DNA of 36,590 nucleotides from CAYQQJ01 sp964419935. Its GTDB lineage: Bacteria > Pseudomonadota > Gammaproteobacteria > Pseudomonadales > Cellvibrionaceae. The position numbers and the translations under genes were made by a program. Shown piece after piece: positions 24,914 to 33,290 of the stretch (position 1 is its first letter; every line of letters begins with the position of its first letter). The notes beneath the pieces were generated by a model. The model made no database searches. It was not told the DNA's origin and saw only the letters and a program-made list of their open reading frames with translations. The stretch lies in assembly GCA_964419935.1 (NCBI GenBank), contig CAYQQJ010000035.1:1-36590 (forward strand), given 5' to 3'.

Positions 24914-25121
24914 GTTTGTCATCAGGGATAGACCTTTTGAAACCCTCGCGGCAGGCGACCGCCATGGATGGCGGAAGGTAGAGCAACGCAGGACGCAGTT
25001 GCCGAGACGCCGCGGGGCCGCTCTCTGGCATCCTGCCATCGCGGCATTAGTGCATCCATGCACGTCGAAGCTACATGGATGTGTTTATGCGTTTTCAAAA
25101 GGACTATCCCTGATGACAAAC
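24914..25121. mobile_element. MITE-like palindromic element, long copy
   Basis: A 208-bp element bounded by 29-bp inverted repeats (24914-24942 and 25093-25121) differing at a single position. The arms share the GTTTGTCATCAGGGA ends of the copy at 7409-7516. Its internal flanks are the reverse complement of that copy, so the two are inserted in opposite orientation. No coding capacity. GGA occurs directly on both outer sides, possibly a short target duplication. Confidence 0.75.
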
Positions 25122-25219
25122 GGATCGAAGCCAATCAGGTTTATCGCATATTGGATGAAGTCGAGGACGAAGTGCAAGTAAACGAGAGTAGCCCCTCCGT
25201 AAGTCTCAATTTTATAAAT

Positions 25220-25242
25220 CCCCCCGCCAACATGGCGAGGGG
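25220..25242 (-). terminator. Terminator hairpin after GH16 remnant
   Basis: A 9-bp stem with one G-T pair (CCCCCCGCC at 25220-25228, GGCGAGGGG at 25234-25242) and a 5-nt loop lies just beyond the GH16 stop on the minus strand, followed by an AT-rich tract. The original 3' end of the glycosidase gene therefore seems intact. Confidence 0.5.
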
Positions 25243-25251
25243 CACTGGTGC

Positions 25252-25610
25252 CTACTGATACACTCGAACGTAGTCCACGTACATCCGCTGGGTGGTGAAG
25301 TTCGCGTGGTCGGGGTCTCCCGGCCAGTTGCCACCAACGGCGACGTTCAACAAAAACCAGAAAGGCTGATCGTAAACCCACTGCCCGTACTGCTCAACCT
25401 GCGCGCGCGTAACGCTGTAGAAGTTCACATCGTTCACGTACCAGCGTATGCCGTTCGCATCCCATTCAACCGCATAGGTGTTGTAGACCGAATCGATACT
25501 CGGGCCATGGTTGTAGTGGCCAGTAATTGGCGTTGAGCCGGAATAGCCCGGACCATGTAATGCGCCGGAGGTGGTGTTGTTGGTGCCTAAGTGCTCCATG
25601 ATGTCGAGCC
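25252..25610 (-). pseudogene. GH16 laminarinase-like glycosidase, N-terminally truncated
   Basis: The carboxy-terminal part of a family 16 glycoside hydrolase (beta-glucanase type). The readable frame begins around LDIMEHLG, which is the end of the catalytic motif (normally EIDIME); only the acid/base Glu remains. It then continues through the conserved YAVEWDANGIRWYVNDVNFY, QPFWFLLNVAVGGNWPG and MYVDYVRVYQ end. About 115 residues remain of a domain normally near 250. The break is adjacent to the stop of the next gene (25618), so a deletion joined the two. As it stands the fragment lacks the nucleophile and is not expected to be active. Confidence 0.8.
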
Positions 25611-25617
25611 AACAAAG

Positions 25618-26331
25618 TTAAAATCCGAATCTGACACCGTAGACAGCACCTTTGGCGTCCAGAGAGATTTCAGAAAGTTGTTCTTCGTTTTCGTAAAGCG
25701 TGTTCTGCCAGCCGCCGAATATTTCAAAATGATCAGCGAGCGTGTAAGACAGCAACAGCGACCCGTCGAAGTGATAACCTCTGTCGCCTGCCAAAAACAC
25801 TGCTTGGCTGACGCCGACTTTGGCTTTCAGGCGCTCCGTAAACGGAAACGCCATCTCGACCATTGCGGTAGGCCCAGTGCTTGAGCCATCGTAATGATAA
25901 TGTTGATCGTTCTGCTCGATTAACGTGAGTGCTGCGCTTGTGTGACGAATGCCGACACTGCCCCTGAGCTCAATCCAATCCTCTTTGAGCATGTTGAAGC
26001 CGACAGTCATGGCGACAGAATCTGTTTCCATCTCGGTAGAGACGATTGTTGGACCTGGGATAACGATAGTGCCCAGGTTGATCTCTGAATCGCTGCCATC
26101 CTCTGTCGTTTCCAACACCGTCGGGGTGTCCCCTTCGGCGGAATTGCGGCTGTAATCCGCCCGAAAGAACATGCGTTCATTAATTGCTTTTGTTGCACTG
26201 ATTCTGGCAGTTTGTGCGCTGTTATCATCAATGTCGATGTGCTGGATAGTTCGACAACCACCTGAAAATACGGCGGATACCAGAATGCTCGTCAATGCAA
26301 AACGGCGGGCATGTGCTTGTGTGGGTAACAT
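25618..26331 (-). CDS. Outer-membrane beta-barrel-like protein
   Basis: A 237-residue protein of no family I can name. The signal region (ALTSILVSAVFSGGC) includes a Cys that is a poor lipobox. The mature part alternates amphipathic strands, such as WIELRGSVGIRHTSAALTLI, MVEMAFPFTERLKAKVGVSQ and FDGSLLLSYTLADHFEIFGG, and ends in a terminal Phe (GVRFGF), all of which suggest an outer-membrane beta-barrel of about 10 strands. GGAGATATCC precedes the ATG. The function is unknown. Confidence 0.55.
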   Translation of the reverse strand: MLPTQAHARRFALTSILVSAVFSGGCRTIQHIDIDDNSAQTARISATKAINERMFFRADYSRNSAEGDTPTVLETTEDGSDSEINLGTIVIPGPTIVSTEMETDSVAMTVGFNMLKEDWIELRGSVGIRHTSAALTLIEQNDQHYHYDGSSTGPTAMVEMAFPFTERLKAKVGVSQAVFLAGDRGYHFDGSLLLSYTLADHFEIFGGWQNTLYENEEQLSEISLDAKGAVYGVRFGF

Positions 26332-26540
26332 GGATATCTCCTATCCTTGGGAACGTGACTGCCAATTTCAGGCTTCATCCGTTTCTAAGTTTTTATTATG
26401 GCGGCAGTTTACTGTCGGCGCATTATTGAACTGTTATCGAGAAAAGTCTACAGATAGCTCAGTTTGTAAGGCTAAACTCCACCGTGATCTCCCCAGCAGT
26501 AGCGCCGCCTTACCATAGGAACGCTGGTCTCGTTGAACAC

Positions 26541-27086
26541 TTAAACTCGCACAGAGCCGCGGAACCCTCGGGCAGCATAGTACGACTGCGCGCCGTTGTG
26601 GTACAGGAAGGTATGGTCGTAGCGCCGGTCACAAAACAATGCGCCACCAAGTTTCCTGATGGTAGCTGGCGTCTCCACCCAGCTCGATGTTTTTGTATCG
26701 AAGGATCCGAGTTTCTGCAATTCGCGATACTGCTTCTCGGTCAAAAGTTCAATGCCCATGGCCGCCGCCATATCAACAGCGTTGTTAGCAGGCTTGTGCT
26801 CTTTTCGTGATTCCAGCGCCTCCCGGTCATAGCACACACTTCTGCGGCCTTTGGGGCTCTCGGGAGAGCAATCGTAAAAAATATACTCGCCCGTCTTGGT
26901 ATCGTGACCCACAACATCCGGTTCACCGCCGGTTACCTCCATCTCGTGGAGTGACTGAAGCTTTGCTTTATTCTTTTTCAGCCTTGTCTGTACTTGGTTC
27001 CAATCAAGGCCTTTGTGGCGGTTCATGTGTTTCCCGAAGCGGGTTTCCAGCGTCTGGAGAAGCTCTTCAACTTGTTGCGCATTCAT
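26541..27086 (-). CDS. DUF4256 domain protein
   Basis: A 181-residue protein recognisable as DUF4256, a family of unknown function. It has the characteristic blocks LQSLHEMEVTGGEPDVVG, YIFYDCSPESPKGRRSVCYD and MAAAMGIELLTEKQYRELQK. The length is typical. No membrane segment or signal. Often found as a solitary gene; here it sits between a barrel protein and a sulfatase with no obvious link to either. Confidence 0.8.
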   Translation of the reverse strand: MNAQQVEELLQTLETRFGKHMNRHKGLDWNQVQTRLKKNKAKLQSLHEMEVTGGEPDVVGHDTKTGEYIFYDCSPESPKGRRSVCYDREALESRKEHKPANNAVDMAAAMGIELLTEKQYRELQKLGSFDTKTSSWVETPATIRKLGGALFCDRRYDHTFLYHNGAQSYYAARGFRGSVRV

Positions 27087-27381
27087 GTCTCTATTTTCTC
27101 CTCTTTACAGTGTTCACCAGGTCGTCATTACGTGGCCGAAACGGGTTTCGAACACAAAAGTCAGCGAAAATAAGAATATTCATCACGTGAAGCATAGTAA
27201 AGCGTAACAGCAGAAAGAGAGACACGTCACCGTTTTGCAAACCACAAATGGCTCTAACGCCCGTAACTCTGAGGCACGAAAATCCAGATGATTGCCATAG
27301 CCCGTGCGCTGCTTTAGGCTGGGACGCAAGATGTTGGTCCCGTGCTATTTGAATGATGAGGGGTATGTATGAGGGGTGCGC

Positions 27382-28833
27382 ATGATGCTACATAGGATAA
27401 TAACGTTCATCCTCTTTTTGTGCCCTTTGGCAGCCGGTGCGACAGCCGTAGAGCCCCATGTCCACCAACCTAATGTCATTATCGTTCTGTTCGATGACAT
27501 GGGCTACGGCGATACTGAGCCCTACGGCATGACCGGTATCCCCACGCCCAACATTAACCGCTTGGCGGAAGAGGGCATGCGGTTTACGCACTTCAATGCT
27601 GCCCAGGCTGTGTGTACCACATCCCGGGCTGCGCTGTTAACCGGCACATACCCCAACCGGCTCGGATTGGCGGGTGCACTTTTGCCAGGTGACAAAACAG
27701 CTCTTAACCCAGAGGAGGCGACCATCGCCTCGCTGTTGAAACGGGCGGGCTACACCACCGCCATGCTTGGCAAATGGCACCTGGGTAATCAGCCGCCTTA
27801 CTTCCCGGGGCGCTATGGCTTCGACAGCTTTTACGGCATCCCTTATTCCAATGATATTTGGCCCATGGACTACCACGGCAAGCGCCTTACCGATCCCGAT
27901 AACTGGCGGTTTAACTGGCCGGATTTGCCTCTCTACAAAGATATGGAAAAAGTCGGCAGTGTTACCAGCTTGGAAGGACAGGCCAAGCTGACGACCGAGC
28001 TCACCAATCGTGCGGTGGAGTTCATTGAGCGTGACCATAAGAAGCCGTTTTTCCTGTATCTCGCCCATCCGATGCCCCATGTACCGCTCGCGGTTTCCGA
28101 TAAATTCAGGGGCAAAAGCGACTTGGGCTTATTTGGCGACGTGATCATGGAGTTGGATTGGTCTGTGGGCGAAATCATGAAAGCGCTGGACAAGCAAAAT
28201 CTGGCAAAGGACACCTTGCTGATAGTCACCAGCGACAATGGTCCCTGGCTCAACTTTGGCGACCACGCAGGCTCGTCCGGTGGCTTGAAAGAGGGTAAAT
28301 CCACCGCCTGGGAGGGCGGTACCCGGGTGCCGATGCTGGTGCGCTGGCCCGATAAAATCAGACCCGGCGGCGTATACAGCGAACTGATGACCAACATGGA
28401 CCTGCTGCCCACCATCGTAGCTGCCGCTGGTGCGTCCACCCCAGAACGGCCGATAGACGGCATCAACTTCCTCTCTGAATGGTTGGGGCAGACGAACAAG
28501 GGGCCGCGCGAGTTGATGTACTACTACTTCGGTGACAATAATCTGGAAGCCGTGCGCTACAAGCACTGGAAGCTGGTGTTGCCGCACGCGTCCAACACCT
28601 ACACGACCCTGCATGGCAAGAACGGTGTGCCTGGCGAGTTCAGCCGCGCGGATGTGCCTATGGCGCTCTATAATCTCGCCCATGACCCCGGCGAAGATTA
28701 CGACGTGCAAGGGCTCTATCCGGAAATGGTTAAACAGCTGCAGGCATACGCTGCCGAGGCGCGCAAGGATCTGGGCGACAGCTTGACTGGCCAGCCAGGC
28801 CGCAACCGCCGGGAACCTGCGCGGTTGCCGTAA
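27382..28833 (+). CDS. Secreted arylsulfatase-type sulfatase
   Basis: A 483-residue sulfatase of the alkaline phosphatase superfamily with an N-terminal signal peptide (MMLHRIITFILFLCPLAAGA). Metal-site blocks are LFDDMGYGD, LGKWHLGNQPPYFPGRYGFD and VTSDNGPWLNFGDHAG. The formylglycine motif region is AVCTTSRAALLTGTYPNRLG, with Cys78 as the residue to be converted. The third position of C-x-P/A-x-R is Thr instead of Pro or Ala. An in-frame GTG at 27376 is possible; GAGGGG favours the ATG at 27382. Likely acts on a sulfated algal polysaccharide or other ester, but the substrate is unknown and no sulfatase-maturation gene is in the window. Confidence 0.88.
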   Translation: MMLHRIITFILFLCPLAAGATAVEPHVHQPNVIIVLFDDMGYGDTEPYGMTGIPTPNINRLAEEGMRFTHFNAAQAVCTTSRAALLTGTYPNRLGLAGALLPGDKTALNPEEATIASLLKRAGYTTAMLGKWHLGNQPPYFPGRYGFDSFYGIPYSNDIWPMDYHGKRLTDPDNWRFNWPDLPLYKDMEKVGSVTSLEGQAKLTTELTNRAVEFIERDHKKPFFLYLAHPMPHVPLAVSDKFRGKSDLGLFGDVIMELDWSVGEIMKALDKQNLAKDTLLIVTSDNGPWLNFGDHAGSSGGLKEGKSTAWEGGTRVPMLVRWPDKIRPGGVYSELMTNMDLLPTIVAAAGASTPERPIDGINFLSEWLGQTNKGPRELMYYYFGDNNLEAVRYKHWKLVLPHASNTYTTLHGKNGVPGEFSRADVPMALYNLAHDPGEDYDVQGLYPEMVKQLQAYAAEARKDLGDSLTGQPGRNRREPARLP

Positions 28834-28965
28834 TCTAAGCGTCCAATGCGACAGTTGTTGGGGAGTTGGCGGTTGATGCCCTGCTCTCTCGTTCCATCCC
28901 TCGTCGCCAACATGATCAGGTCACCATTGCGGAGCAATATGGTGACGCCGGATCAAGCAGTTGTT

Positions 28966-29364
28966 CTAGATCAATTTGCGAAACGTCAGATTTTTGCTGA
29001 ACAAGTAGGTCAGCATAGCCAATGAAATTAGCAATGCCGGAACGGTTCCTTGAGAGCCGGCGCTCGGTGCGTAGTACCAACCTTGCGAAACTAAAGCATG
29101 AGCGAGCGCCAACGCTTGAGCGGCGGGATACAATACAAAAATAGCGGGTCCAGCCTGGTTCTGCTTTAGACGGTAAACCATAAACAGCCCCAGCATGTAA
29201 ACCAAACACGCTAAACCCCAACCCAAGATCCCGATACTGGCGATGTAATTGGGTGAAATTGACACCAATCCAATGCCGACAGCTAACCATGCAAAAATGG
29301 ATATGACCACAGACAGTATTGTGTAGACACAAAATAACTTGATGATGTTGTCTTCTGATTTCAT
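28966..29364 (-). CDS. Small four-helix membrane protein, unknown
   Basis: A 132-residue protein with four hydrophobic segments and charged ends (MKSEDNIIK at the start, FSKNLTFRKLI at the end). GGAGAG lies 7 nt before the chosen ATG at 29362-29364; a longer frame to 29430 is less likely. I do not recognise the family. The neighbours are the sulfatase on the opposite strand and EF-G, neither suggesting a role. Confidence 0.6.
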   Translation of the reverse strand: MKSEDNIIKLFCVYTILSVVISIFAWLAVGIGLVSISPNYIASIGILGWGLACLVYMLGLFMVYRLKQNQAGPAIFVLYPAAQALALAHALVSQGWYYAPSAGSQGTVPALLISLAMLTYLFSKNLTFRKLI

Positions 29365-29919
29365 AGATTTTACTCTCCTTATTAACCGACTCAGATATAG
29401 CTCAGTACGCGCAGCACTCTTGTAATGCACTGATTAAAGCAACATGCCCAGCACCGTACCCGCTGAACGATTCTTATCGGGATGCCAAGATGCCCATCGC
29501 TTGCCTCCTAATGTGTGATGTGTGGTTACAAACCTTGCGACCCCGGCTCGATTCGCGCGTTTGAGCGTTGATTTATGCCGAGGGTCCCAAGCATTCTCAG
29601 TAAGAGGCTGTGCGGCCAGTTAAAGCCCTCCCACCCGTGACATGGCCGGCAACGTATCCGGCCCAGACCGTGCCACTCGGCAGAGAAAGTCACTTCTCCA
29701 GCGCGGAATGGTATATAGCAAGTTGGTATTTACAGTTAAATCAATGCGTTGCGCGATTTTGTCTGGTAGCGCCCCGGCAGCCTCCATGCTGCCCGCGCAA
29801 ACGGCTCGTTGTCGGGTGGGCATCAACTATTGTATTTTTCTTGAGCAAACTCGCTCAACTTCCTGTATATTTGCGGCCTATTTTTAACCAGCTTTACCCA
29901 ACCCGTTTAGAGAGCGCCA
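29365..29919 (+). promoter_or_regulatory. Gene-free stretch and likely EF-G promoter
   Basis: No gene seen in this 555-bp gap. Near its end, TTGAGC at 29841-29846 and TGTATA at 29864-29869 are spaced by 17 nt and could be a sigma-70 promoter. TTGAGC is also half of a small inverted repeat with GCTCAA at 29853-29858. Confidence 0.4.
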
Positions 29920-32010
29920 ATGACTGACCTATCCTTATACCGAAATATTGGTATCTTCGCCCACGTTGATGCCGGAAAAACCACCACTACCGAGCGTATC
30001 CTCAAACTGACGGGTCGAATTCACCGGCTCGGGGAAACACACGAGGGTGAATCCACCACTGACTTCATGGAACAGGAAGCGGAACGCGGAATTACCATCC
30101 AGTCGGCCGCCGTGAGCTGTTTCTGGAAAGGCACTCGTTTCAACGTCATCGATACCCCCGGGCACGTTGACTTCACCGTGGAAGTGTACCGTTCATTGAA
30201 GGTGCTCGACGGCGGCATTGGCGTATTCTGTGGCTCTGGCGGTGTAGAACCCCAGTCAGAGACCAACTGGCGCTACGCGAACGACTCCAAGGTTTCCCGT
30301 CTGATCTTCGTTAACAAGCTGGACCGTGTCGGCGCGGACTTCCTGCGCGTAACCGAACAGGTGAAAAACGTGTTGGGCGCCAAACCGCTCATCATGACCC
30401 TGCCCATCGGCCGTGAAGACACCTTCTCCGGTGTAGTGGACCTGTTGACCCGAAAAGCGTACGTTTGGGATGAAAGCGGTCTGCCCGAAAACTACACGGT
30501 TACCGACATACCGGCCGATATGGTTGACGATGTTGAAATGTACCGTGATCAAATGGTCGAAAACGCCGTTGAAATGGACGACGACCTGATGATGGCTTAC
30601 ATGGAAGGCGAAGAGCCGTCTGAAGAAGACATCAAGCGCTGCATCCGCAAGGGCACTCTTGAGCTGGCTTTCTTCCCCACCTATTGTGGTTCCGCCTTCA
30701 AAAACAAAGGTATGCACCTGTTGCTGGATGCGGTTGTTGATTACCTGCCCGCGCCGCAAGAAGTCAACCCGCAGCCGCTGACTGATGAAGAAGGTAACCC
30801 GACCGGCAAGTTCGCCGTCGTTTCTGCCGACGAGCCTTTCCGCGCTCTGGCGTTCAAGATCATGGATGACCGTTTTGGCGCCCTGACCTTTGTGCGCATT
30901 TACTCCGGTAACCTGAACAAAGGCGACACCATCCTCAACTCCTTTACCGGCAAAACCGAGCGTGTTGGCCGTATGGTTGAAATGCACGCCAACGAGCGTA
31001 ACGAACTGTCCAGCGCAACAGCGGGAGACATCATTGCTATCGTGGGCATGAAGAACGTGCAGACCGGTCACACCCTGTGTGATCCCAAGCACCCCTGTAC
31101 TCTGGAAGCCATGGTGTTCCCGGAGCCGGTAATTTCTATCTCGGTTAAACCGAAAGACAAGGGTTCAACCGAGAAAATGGGTATTGCCATTGGCAAAATG
31201 GTGGCCGAGGACCCCACCTTCCGCGTAGAGACGGACGTTGATTCGGGTGAAACCATCCTCAAAGGGATGGGCGAGTTGCACCTGGATATCAAAGTGGACA
31301 TCCTCAAGCGTACCTACGGCGTTGAACTGATCGTGGGGCAACCGCAGGTGGCCTACCGCGAAACCATCACCCAGCAAATTGAAGACAGCTACACGCACAA
31401 GAAGCAGTCTGGTGGTTCCGGTCAGTACGGTAAGATCGACTACATCATCAAGCCCGGCGAGCAAAACACCGGGTTTACCTTCACCTCATCGGTTGTGGGC
31501 GGTAACGTTCCCAAGGAATTCTTCCCAGCCATTGAGAAAGGCTTCAAGTCGATGATGGCCACTGGTCCGCTGGCGGGCTTCCCGGTCTTGGACGTTGTGG
31601 TGGAACTGACAGACGGTGCTTACCACGCCGTTGACTCCTCGGCCATTGCGTTTGAAATTGCTGCGAAGGGCGCTTTCCGCCAATCCATGCCCAAAGCCGG
31701 TCCTCAGTTGCTTGAGCCGATCATGAAAGTAGACGTTTTCAGCCCGGAAGATCACGTGGGTGATGTGATTGGTGACCTGAACCGTCGTCGTGGCATGATC
31801 TCCGGCCAGGAAGCCGGCGCTACCGGCGTGCGCATCAAAGCCGATGTACCGCTTTCAGAAATGTTCGGTTACATCAGCACCCTGCGCACCATGACGTCCG
31901 GCCGCGGCCAGTTCTCCATGGAGTTTGCTCACTACGCAGCCTGTCCGGCCAATGTGGCTGAAGACGTGATTGCCAAAGAGAAAGAAAAGAAAGCCGCCGC
32001 CGCTAAATAA
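29920..32010 (+). CDS. fusA: Elongation factor G, second-paralogue type
   Basis: A 696-residue translational GTPase. G1 is AHVDAGKTTTTERIL (residues 14-28), G3 DTPGHVDF and G4 NKLDRVGADF. Domains II to V follow, with MGELHLDIKVDILKRTYGVE and SGGSGQYGKIDYIIKPGEQ in domains III and IV. The switch I region GESTTDFMEQEAERGITIQ and the block GIGVFCGSGGVEPQSETNW match the stand-alone second EF-G of Vibrio and Pseudomonas-type bacteria (fusA2), not the str-operon copy. It acts in translocation or ribosome recycling. Monogenic here with its own terminator. Confidence 0.93.
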   Translation: MTDLSLYRNIGIFAHVDAGKTTTTERILKLTGRIHRLGETHEGESTTDFMEQEAERGITIQSAAVSCFWKGTRFNVIDTPGHVDFTVEVYRSLKVLDGGIGVFCGSGGVEPQSETNWRYANDSKVSRLIFVNKLDRVGADFLRVTEQVKNVLGAKPLIMTLPIGREDTFSGVVDLLTRKAYVWDESGLPENYTVTDIPADMVDDVEMYRDQMVENAVEMDDDLMMAYMEGEEPSEEDIKRCIRKGTLELAFFPTYCGSAFKNKGMHLLLDAVVDYLPAPQEVNPQPLTDEEGNPTGKFAVVSADEPFRALAFKIMDDRFGALTFVRIYSGNLNKGDTILNSFTGKTERVGRMVEMHANERNELSSATAGDIIAIVGMKNVQTGHTLCDPKHPCTLEAMVFPEPVISISVKPKDKGSTEKMGIAIGKMVAEDPTFRVETDVDSGETILKGMGELHLDIKVDILKRTYGVELIVGQPQVAYRETITQQIEDSYTHKKQSGGSGQYGKIDYIIKPGEQNTGFTFTSSVVGGNVPKEFFPAIEKGFKSMMATGPLAGFPVLDVVVELTDGAYHAVDSSAIAFEIAAKGAFRQSMPKAGPQLLEPIMKVDVFSPEDHVGDVIGDLNRRRGMISGQEAGATGVRIKADVPLSEMFGYISTLRTMTSGRGQFSMEFAHYAACPANVAEDVIAKEKEKKAAAAK

Positions 32011-32030
32011 CTCGCGGATTGGCGCCACCC

Positions 32031-32066
32031 AAAAGCCCCGTCAGCGAAAGCTGGTGGGGCTTTTTT
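32031..32066 (+). terminator. Strong intrinsic terminator of EF-G gene
   Basis: The stem AAAAGCCCC...CAGC pairs with GCTG...GGGGCTTTT around a GAAA loop, with wobble pairs in the middle, followed by TTTTTT. It lies 20 nt after the stop codon. Confidence 0.9.
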
Positions 32067-32234
32067 GTTTATGATCCGGAGAGGAAATTGGCTCTATGCC
32101 GCTGAACCACCTCTAGGGAACCTATGATCAAGTCCCTGTGGTCGATCGCTTTGGCTTCCTGCGTCGCTCTACCTCCTGCATCCATACAGTCGTGCGCAAT
32201 CTGGCGCGAGGTAACGTCAAGGTGGCAATCGCCT

Positions 32235-32297
32235 GCGCACATCGTGCAGATTAGTGGTGAGAGTTATCGGCTCAAAGGCAAGAAGGCCGCCGGCATC
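32235..32297 (+). pseudogene. istB: istB (IS21-family ATPase) C-terminal remnant
   Basis: A short reading frame contains AHIVQISGESYRLKGKKAAG, which matches the C-terminus of IS21-family IstB helper ATPases (usually ...LLHHAHIVQIxGESYRLK). The rest of IstB and all of IstA are missing, and preceding residues are not convincing. This marks decay of an IS21-type element at the left of the accessory island. Confidence 0.5.
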
Positions 32298-32543
32298 TCA
32301 CCGCTACCCGAAATCACTACAGCGCTAGATAACACTTAACCGCCAGCGGTGATTCAATTTTTTCTTTGGTGAATTTACAGCTATGGCACATTGGAATGCA
32401 CAGTTTTAGATGGGGGTTATTGATGATCGCTTACAATGCTAAAGCAAGAACGTATCCTTTCATCAATCTATCTCCATCGTTGGTCTTGCATACCGCCCGC
32501 GTAACGGACTGGTTCGGAACAGCCAACGGAAAACCTTTGTCAG

Positions 32544-32587
32544 TTGACGCAATTTATATGTGTATATATACTTTTGATTATACACAT
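32544..32587 (+). promoter_or_regulatory. vapBC promoter with flanking operator palindrome
   Basis: TTGACG at 32544-32549 and TATACT at 32567-32572 are spaced by 17 nt: a good sigma-70 promoter. A perfect 9-bp inverted repeat (ATGTGTATA at 32558-32566, TATACACAT at 32579-32587) brackets the -10 element. This arrangement suits autorepression by the VapBC complex. The antitoxin ATG is at 32604. Confidence 0.7.
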
Positions 32588-32603
32588 TGCTGAGATTGAG
32601 ACC

Positions 32604-32798
32604 ATGCGAACCAATATTGAAATTGACGACAAACTGATGAGTGATGCGCTTAAAGCCACGGGCCTCAAAACTAAGAAAGAGGCAGTAGAGCAAGGCCTTA
32701 AGGCGTTGATTAGGCTGAAAAAACAGGAAGGAATCAAGCGCTTTAGAGGTAAGCTAGAGTGGTCGGGCGACCTGGACGACATGAGGCGTGCTTCGTGA
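32604..32798 (+). CDS. vapB: VapB-type antitoxin
   Basis: A 64-residue type II antitoxin. It starts MRTNIEIDDKLMSDALKATG, a ribbon-helix-helix DNA-binding segment, followed by TKKEAVEQGLKALIRLKKQE, and ends in a toxin-binding tail rich in Arg, Trp and Asp (GKLEWSGDLDDMRR). It neutralises the PIN toxin and should repress its own promoter. The ATG at 32604 is chosen over a longer frame because the protein then begins as family members do. The stop overlaps the toxin start (GTGA). Confidence 0.9.
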   Translation: MRTNIEIDDKLMSDALKATGLKTKKEAVEQGLKALIRLKKQEGIKRFRGKLEWSGDLDDMRRAS

Positions 32799-33193
32799 TC
32801 CTTGTAGACTCCAGTGTCTGGATTGACTATTTCAGCGGGAACGACTCCGCAGAGGCCGATTTTCTTGACCGTACTCTGGGTAATCGTGCAGTTTCTATTG
32901 GCGACCTGATACTGACAGAGGTACTTCAGGGATTTCGGCACGAAAAGGACTACAAAATTGCTAAGAGCATGTTGGAGGAGCTTACCGTCTTTGAGCTTCT
33001 CGGGAAGAAAATGGCTATAAAGAGCGCGGACAATTTCCGGCAGCTGCGCAAAAAAGGCATTACTATACGAAAGACCGCCGACGTTATCATTGCATCGTAC
33101 TGTATTGAGCATAATCTTCCTTTACTATTCTCAGATAAGGATTTCCAACCCTTCGTAGAGCACCTAGGCTTGCGAAACGCTGCATATACATAA
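32795..33193 (+). CDS. vapC: VapC-type PIN-domain ribonuclease toxin
   Basis: A 132-residue PIN-domain toxin, an Mg2+-dependent RNase typically cutting tRNA or rRNA. The acidic active-site residues are D5 (ILVDSSVWIDYF), E42 (LILTEVLQG), D96 (TADVIIASYC) and D114/D116 (PLLFSDKDFQPF). The GTG start overlaps the antitoxin stop by 4 nt, so translation is coupled. An upstream in-frame extension from 32759 is out of family. It is located in the accessory island between a transposon remnant and a transposase. Confidence 0.92.
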   Translation: MILVDSSVWIDYFSGNDSAEADFLDRTLGNRAVSIGDLILTEVLQGFRHEKDYKIAKSMLEELTVFELLGKKMAIKSADNFRQLRKKGITIRKTADVIIASYCIEHNLPLLFSDKDFQPFVEHLGLRNAAYT

Positions 33194-33290
33194 TGCTCGC
33201 AAATACCTAACAAGACACCCATCCTAGCAGTTGATCGAGCGCCCTTATAGCTGTATATTCAACCAGCATCAGTTCAAGGAGGATCGGATC

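Noticed and set aside
33194..33290. attC site following vapC (CCTAACAAG at about 33208)
   Set aside because: A core-like start is visible, but no complementary arm or GCGTTA end was found before the transposase gene.
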